Shown: positions 6,189 to 7,036 of the stretch, piece after piece
Layout: each line of letters opens with the position of its first letter
Numbering within the stretch: the stretch's first letter is position 1
Assembly: GCA_023356515.1 (NCBI GenBank)
Contig: JAKQYG010000221.1
Location: 1 to 7,036 of the forward strand
DNA: 7,036 bases
Direction of reading: 5' to 3'
From: Trichodesmium sp. MAG_R04
Lineage (GTDB): Bacteria > Cyanobacteriota > Cyanobacteriia > Cyanobacteriales > Microcoleaceae
Position numbers and translations under genes: made by a program
The notes under the pieces: generated by a model
Databases searched by the model: none
Told to the model about the DNA's origin: nothing
The model's input: the letters and a program-made list of their open reading frames with translations, nothing else

Positions 6189-6209
6189 TAAAGCTTTAAA
6201 CCTAGGTTT
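6189..6209. repeat. Two abutting perfect palindromes
   Basis: TAAAGCTTTA (6189-6198) and AAACCTAGGTTT (6198-6209) are perfect palindromes of 10 and 12 bases sharing one base. They could bind a dimeric regulator or be chance products of AT-rich sequence. Confidence 0.4.
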
Positions 6210-6247
6210 TATAGATAAGTAGAATTACTTGAGTTATTATTTTATTT

Positions 6248-6379
6248 ACAGGACTTACCCATGAACACCATTGCTAGGGTGTGTTTTGCTCAGGCAAAGC
6301 TGCGCTAACGCTTCGCGACTTGAATTGCGCTAGCATAACGAACTAAGGCTCTACATATATACCTTTGCGTAAGTCTTCT
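6248..6379. mobile_element. MITE-like element with ACAGGACTTAC ends
   Basis: The ends ACAGGACTTAC (6248-6258) and, inverted, AGAAGACTTAC (6369-6379) match at 9 of 11 positions. Inside are hairpins AACACC/GGTGTGTT (6264-6284) and TTTGC-TCAG-GCAAA (6285-6298), followed by the GCAAAGCTGCGCTAACG type GC-rich repeat, which is richer in GC than the surrounding spacer. I recall ACAGGACTTACGCA as a frequent repeat end in cyanobacterial spacers. No coding capacity and no certain target duplication. It may simply be a nest of repeats rather than one mobile unit. Confidence 0.5.
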
Positions 6380-6462
6380 TTAACTAAAATTGTTTTATGG
6401 AAAATTTAGATGAAGTTGCCCAAACTGAAAATAAATGGTAAAGTTTTGTAAAGAAGACTTGT
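6369..6462 (+). promoter_or_regulatory. Long hairpin in the MATE leader, with a 14-codon frame in the loop
   Basis: AAGTCTTCTTTA (6371-6382) and TAAAGAAGACTT (6449-6460) are perfect 12-base inverted repeats. Pairing continues inward with C-G, four A-T pairs and a G-T pair (6384-6391 with 6442-6448, two bulges) and outward with two wobble pairs. The 50-base loop holds an ATG frame of 14 codons (6397-6441, MENLDEVAQTENKW). The hairpin ends about 13 bases before the MATE start codon. The structure is seen in the sequence; a regulatory role, for example controlling access to the start, is inference. Confidence 0.45.
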
Positions 6463-6475
6463 TAATAAAAATATA

Positions 6476-7036
6476 ATGAGACAAAAATTAACAGAAGGTA
6501 AAATTGGCCCACTTTTACTAAAGCTAACACTACCGACAGTTTTGGGAATTTTTGCCCTCCTAGGTTTCAGTGTTATTGATACCTACTTTGTCGCTCAACT
6601 CGGAACAACAGAGCTAGCAGCAATAAGTTTCACCTTCCCAGTAATAATATTTTTAGATAATGTATCAGTGGGTTTTGCAATAGGTGCTGGTTCTTGTATT
6701 TCTAGAGCTATTGGAAAACGCGATAAAACTCCTCTCCTCGATCGCGATCGCTACAAAGTTAAGCGACTTGCTACTGATAGTTTAATTTTATCTCTATTAA
6801 TAGGGGTAATTTTAGTAGTTCTAGGTTTAACAACTATTGAGCCACTATTTACTGCTCTAGGGGCAAAGGCAGAAATTTTGCCTCTAATTGGACAATATAT
6901 GAAAATTTCGTATTTGGGGGTAATTTTTGTAGTAGTGCCAATAGTGGGTAATCAAATTATTCGCGCTACTGGTAATACATTAATTCCCAGTGTGGTGATG
7001 ACTGTAGCAGGTATTGTTAATGTTGTGCTAGACCCA
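6476..7036 (+). CDS. MATE-family multidrug/metabolite transporter (5' part, truncated by window)
   Basis: The frame runs open to the last base, giving 187 residues of a protein that would normally have about 450. The start MRQKLTEGKIGPLLLKLTLPTVLG (given here as positions 1-24) and SVIDTYFVAQLGTTELAAISF (32-52) are typical of the MATE family (PF01554), as are GFAIGAGSCISRAIGK (66-81), NQIIRATGN (159-167) and PSVVMTVAGIVNVVLDP (171-187). About five membrane helices are visible. MATE proteins export cationic drugs or metabolites across the inner membrane using a Na+ or H+ gradient; the substrate here is unknown. The loop between helices 2 and 3 is a little longer than usual because of TPLLDRDRY (85-93), encoded partly by a HIP1 site. 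The ATG at 6476-6478 is the only one after an in-frame stop at 6449-6451. No Shine-Dalgarno is visible. It is transcribed divergently from the glycosyltransferase gene. Confidence 0.92.
   Translation, partial: MRQKLTEGKIGPLLLKLTLPTVLGIFALLGFSVIDTYFVAQLGTTELAAISFTFPVIIFLDNVSVGFAIGAGSCISRAIGKRDKTPLLDRDRYKVKRLATDSLILSLLIGVILVVLGLTTIEPLFTALGAKAEILPLIGQYMKISYLGVIFVVVPIVGNQIIRATGNTLIPSVVMTVAGIVNVVLDP
6744..6751. repeat. HIP1 octamer, extended CGATCGCGATCGC
   Basis: GCGATCGC overlaps a second CGATCG, forming a 13-base run (6739-6751) that encodes the DRDR stretch (residues 89-92) of the MATE protein. Confidence 0.9.

Larger units (their letters stand above)
5812..6475. other. Gene-free, repeat-bearing region between divergent genes
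   Basis: These 664 bases separate the divergent glycosyltransferase and MATE genes. Stops occur densely in all frames and no gene is seen. The region holds two TAGTCAGGA direct repeats, two GTTTGTAG repeats, an AT-rich hairpin, two adjacent palindromes, a MITE-like element and a long hairpin, most listed separately. Both promoters should lie here, but none could be assigned with confidence. Confidence 0.7.

Noticed and set aside
6472..6477. TATAAT as a -10 promoter element
   Set aside because: It overlaps the MATE start codon, so a transcript starting from it would lack the start; in such AT-rich sequence the hexamer is expected by chance.

Overview
The window comes from a cyanobacterium, most likely an AT-rich filamentous one. 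The reasons are a clear IctB homologue (a cyanobacterial membrane protein), four copies of the HIP1 octamer GCGATCGC, a heptanucleotide tandem repeat of the STRR type common in filamentous cyanobacteria, and gene-poor spacers filled with small inverted-repeat elements. The species cannot be fixed from the sequence alone.

Layout. Positions 1-447 hold no gene. They contain thirteen TTAGGT-type heptads, a duplicated 37-bp segment, a 102-bp MITE-like element that appears to have inserted into one of the heptads, a shorter second heptad repeat, and a hairpin behind ictB. Four genes follow on the minus strand: ictB (448-1815), a YjbQ/UPF0047 protein (2063-2479), a large MscS-family mechanosensitive channel (2736-4352) and a GT-B-like glycosyltransferase resembling the N-terminal half of plant L-arabinokinase (4711-5811). 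They are separated by roughly 230-360 bp of AT-rich spacer, so they look like single transcription units rather than an operon. Positions 5812-6475 are again gene-free and carry short repeats, palindromes, a 132-bp MITE-like element and a long hairpin. The hairpin lies directly before a plus-strand MATE-family transporter gene (6476 onward), which is cut off by the window edge after 187 codons.

The genes do not form one recognisable pathway. Three of the five encode membrane proteins (IctB, MscS, MATE); the other two are a soluble enzyme-like protein (YjbQ) and a nucleotide-sugar-dependent transferase. I found no defence system, CRISPR array, transposase, tRNA or rRNA. The most interesting material is non-coding: the MITE-like insertion with an apparent target duplication and an in-window empty site, and the 12-bp perfect inverted repeat enclosing a 14-codon reading frame just upstream of the MATE gene.
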